From Lentilitoribacter sp039986595 (GTDB taxonomy: Bacteria; Pseudomonadota; Alphaproteobacteria; Rhizobiales; Rhizobiaceae), in assembly GCA_039986595.1 (NCBI GenBank), contig JBDWQJ010000007.1:124001-188000 (forward strand): a DNA stretch of 64,000 bases, written 5' to 3'. A model generated the notes under the pieces. That model saw only the letters and a program-made list of their open reading frames with translations. It was not told the DNA's origin and searched no databases. Positions 62,043-64,000 of this stretch are shown here, one piece after another. The translations under genes were made by a program, and so were the position numbers. The first letter of the stretch is position 1, and each line of letters opens with the position of its first letter.

Positions 62043-63965
62043 TCAATTCGTGTTAAATGGAAGAACGGTTTTTTCCGCACCAAGAGCTTTGAAGACAACA
62101 TCTAAAATGCCAGCGCGATCAAGTTTAGCTTGCATATACATCGCATCTGGGCTGGCTTGATCCATATAGATGTCTGGCATCACAAGCGGGCGGAATTTCA
62201 AGCCACCATCGAGCAGACCTTCATGTGATAAGAAGTGTGACACGTGGCTGCCAAAGCCGCCAACAGCACCTTCTTCAATCGTGATGAGCATTTCATGCTC
62301 GGATGCAAGGCGGCGGATCAAATCTTGATCTAGCGGTTTTGCAAAGCGGGCATCTGCAACGGTCGTTGAAAGACCAGACGCATCTAAATCTTCAGCCGCC
62401 AACAGACAATCAGCCAGTCGTGTACCGAAGGATAAAAGCGCAACTTTTGTACCTTCTTTAACAACGCGCCCTTTACCAATTTCAATAATCGAGCCGCGCT
62501 CAGGAAGTTCAACACCAACGCCTTCACCGCGTGGATATCGGAAGGAGATTGGACCTTCATCATATTCAGCGGCCGTGCGGGTCATATGCATCAGTTCAGC
62601 TTCATCGCTGGCTGCCATAACAACGAAATCAGGCAGAGTTGCTAAGAAGGTTGTGTCAAAGCTACCGGCGTGAGTTGGACCATCTGCACCGACAAATCCC
62701 GCACGATCGATTGGAAAACGCACTGGAAGCTTTTGGATCGCCACATCATGCACAACTTGGTCATAAGCGCGCTGCAAAAATGTTGAATAGAGTGCAACAA
62801 AGGGTTTTAGACCTTCCGTTGCAGCGCCCGCAGCAAACGTCACAGCATGTTGCTCAGCAATGCCCACGTCAAAACAGCGCGTTGGGAATAGATCATTGAA
62901 CTTATCTAGTCCGGTGCCGGATGGCATGGCAGCAGTAACGGCTATCACCTTGTCATCAACTTCACCTTCTTTGATCAAGGCTTTTGCGAATACTGATGTG
63001 TAAGATGGTGCGTTTGGTTTGGCTTTGGCAAGCGTTCCGGTGATGACGTCGAATTTGCCAACCCCATGATATTTATCGCTCGCAGCTTCTGCAGGCGCAT
63101 AACCTTTGCCCTTTTGTGTGACGACGTGAATGATCACAGGACCATTGGAATTGTCGCGCACATTGCGCAAAACAGGCAATAGATGATCAAGGTTGTGACC
63201 ATCAATTGGACCAATGTGATAAAAGCCAAGCTCTTCAAACATTGTGCCACCGGTTACATAACCGCGAGCATGTTCAAATGCGCGGGTAATCGCCCGATCC
63301 ATTGTCTGACCCAAATAAGCCGTCATCTTCTTACCAATGTCGCGCATACCCATATAGGTGCGGCCGGAGGCCAAACGCGCAAGATAGGCGCTCATCGCAC
63401 CTGTCGGCTGGGCAATCGACATATCATTATCGTTTAAAATAACGATGAGACGTGCATCTAAAGCGCCAGCATTATTGAGCGCCTCATAAGCCATGCCCGC
63501 GCTCATTGCGCCATCGCCAATCACTGAAATCACATTGCGCGGCGTATCTTGCAGATCGCTTGCAACAGCCATGCCAAGCCCGGCAGAAATGGATGTTGAA
63601 GAGTGGGCAGCTCCAAATGGATCATATTCGCTTTCAGCGCGTTTGGTAAAACCAGACAATCCATCTTGTTGGCGAAGCGTACGGATCCGATCACGGCGAC
63701 CAGTTAGGATTTTATGTGGATAGCACTGGTGACCAACATCGAAGATTAGTCGGTCATGCGGGGTGTTAAATACTTTGTGAATAGCAACGGTTAGTTCAAC
63801 AACACCGAGTCCTGCACCCAAATGTCCACCTGTCCGCGAAACAGCATCGATCATTTCGGCGCGAACATCTTCTGCCAATGAAGGAAGGTCGCTATCTTCA
63901 ATATGATCAAGATCGGATGGTTTTAAAACTTTATCCAGAACTGGTGTATGTGGCGGCTGTGTCAA
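62043..63965 (-). CDS. dxs: 1-deoxy-D-xylulose-5-phosphate synthase
   Basis: Thiamine-diphosphate enzyme for the first step of the MEP isoprenoid pathway. 640 residues, normal size, with the TPP motif GDGAMSAG ... LNDND and the catalytic Glu region AEQHAVTFAAG. TTG start with AAGGG at 6 nt. First gene of a dxs-tlyA-rlmD-tsaC-dehydrogenase run; further genes of this operon (for example xseB) would lie outside the window. Confidence 0.96.
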   Translation of the reverse strand: MTQPPHTPVLDKVLKPSDLDHIEDSDLPSLAEDVRAEMIDAVSRTGGHLGAGLGVVELTVAIHKVFNTPHDRLIFDVGHQCYPHKILTGRRDRIRTLRQQDGLSGFTKRAESEYDPFGAAHSSTSISAGLGMAVASDLQDTPRNVISVIGDGAMSAGMAYEALNNAGALDARLIVILNDNDMSIAQPTGAMSAYLARLASGRTYMGMRDIGKKMTAYLGQTMDRAITRAFEHARGYVTGGTMFEELGFYHIGPIDGHNLDHLLPVLRNVRDNSNGPVIIHVVTQKGKGYAPAEAASDKYHGVGKFDVITGTLAKAKPNAPSYTSVFAKALIKEGEVDDKVIAVTAAMPSGTGLDKFNDLFPTRCFDVGIAEQHAVTFAAGAATEGLKPFVALYSTFLQRAYDQVVHDVAIQKLPVRFPIDRAGFVGADGPTHAGSFDTTFLATLPDFVVMAASDEAELMHMTRTAAEYDEGPISFRYPRGEGVGVELPERGSIIEIGKGRVVKEGTKVALLSFGTRLADCLLAAEDLDASGLSTTVADARFAKPLDQDLIRRLASEHEMLITIEEGAVGGFGSHVSHFLSHEGLLDGGLKFRPLVMPDIYMDQASPDAMYMQAKLDRAGILDVVFKALGAEKTVLPFNTN

Positions 63966-64000
63966 AATAAACCCTTACTTATTTATCAATTGGCCTAGCG

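Noticed and set aside
1..64000. tRNA, rRNA, CRISPR, IS elements, integrases, attachment sites
   Set aside because: Read for T-loop-like motifs, regular repeats and transposase or integrase proteins; none found.

Overview
The window is a stretch of core chromosome from an alphaproteobacterium, most likely a fairly low-GC (low-to-mid 40s % by eye), probably marine member of the Hyphomicrobiales (Rhizobiales). The lineage call rests on several features together: an F0 operon (atpI-B-E-F'-F, with a b' subunit) not followed by the F1 genes, a BacA/SbmA transporter, a DUF6101 protein, a dxs-tlyA-rlmD block, a SoxR with its own divergent target, and a divergently split MnmC. I cannot name the genus. 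I saw no tRNA, rRNA, CRISPR array, insertion sequence, prophage or integrase.

Region by region: 1-5.0 kb is a TRAP transporter (TakP-like binding protein, enlarged small permease, and a large permease with a roughly 330-residue coiled-coil-rich C-terminal extension). 5.0-11.2 kb is the urea ABC transporter urtABCDE behind a near-consensus sigma-54 promoter; no urease genes follow. 11.2-12.1 kb holds soxR and a divergent VOC-fold gene sharing a textbook sox box. 12.4-15.2 kb has a two-receiver response regulator and the two halves of MnmC as separate divergent genes whose start codons overlap in a CATG. 15.4-18.7 kb has 3-hydroxybutyrate dehydrogenase coupled to a patatin-like lipase, and bacA. 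18.7-24.3 kb has a secreted polysaccharide deacetylase-like protein, a universal stress protein with an alanine/glycine symporter, and an SDR/AraC divergent pair. 24.6-29.7 kb has a YfgM-like protein with der, then a minus-strand run of two DMT exporters, a YqaA-like protein and a HAD phosphatase. 30-34.5 kb has a SleB-type hydrolase, the F0 operon and an orphan CHMI-type tautomerase. 34.5-41.7 kb has rnhB, a PA0069-type radical SAM protein, a small glycosyltransferase, moaB, ispE, a large TPR protein and a polyprenyl diphosphate synthase. 41.8-45.7 kb has DUF2007, a TrmN6-like methyltransferase, an S49 peptidase, a small membrane protein and an NCS2 purine permease. 45.8-50.2 kb has glyQ and glyS separated by VOC-CDGSH-VOC. 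50.2-64 kb has purD, ubiA, a DMT exporter, a membrane-anchored AraC regulator divergent from a LysE-type exporter, DUF6101, a D-2-hydroxyacid dehydrogenase, and the tsaC-rlmD-tlyA-dxs strand.

Common threads are nitrogen and purine scavenging (urt under sigma-54, NCS2 permease), oligotroph-style uptake (TRAP, ABC, AGCS), redox-stress response (SoxR, VOC, CDGSH) and isoprenoid supply (dxs, ispE, polyprenyl synthase, ubiA). Both binding-protein-dependent transporters carry a hairpin directly after the binding-protein gene, which would let that component be made in excess of the membrane parts. No wholly new multi-gene system is evident. The most unusual items are the extended TRAP permease, the overlapping MnmC starts, the receptor-like AraC regulator beside a LysE exporter, and a DMT exporter whose best start is an ATT codon.
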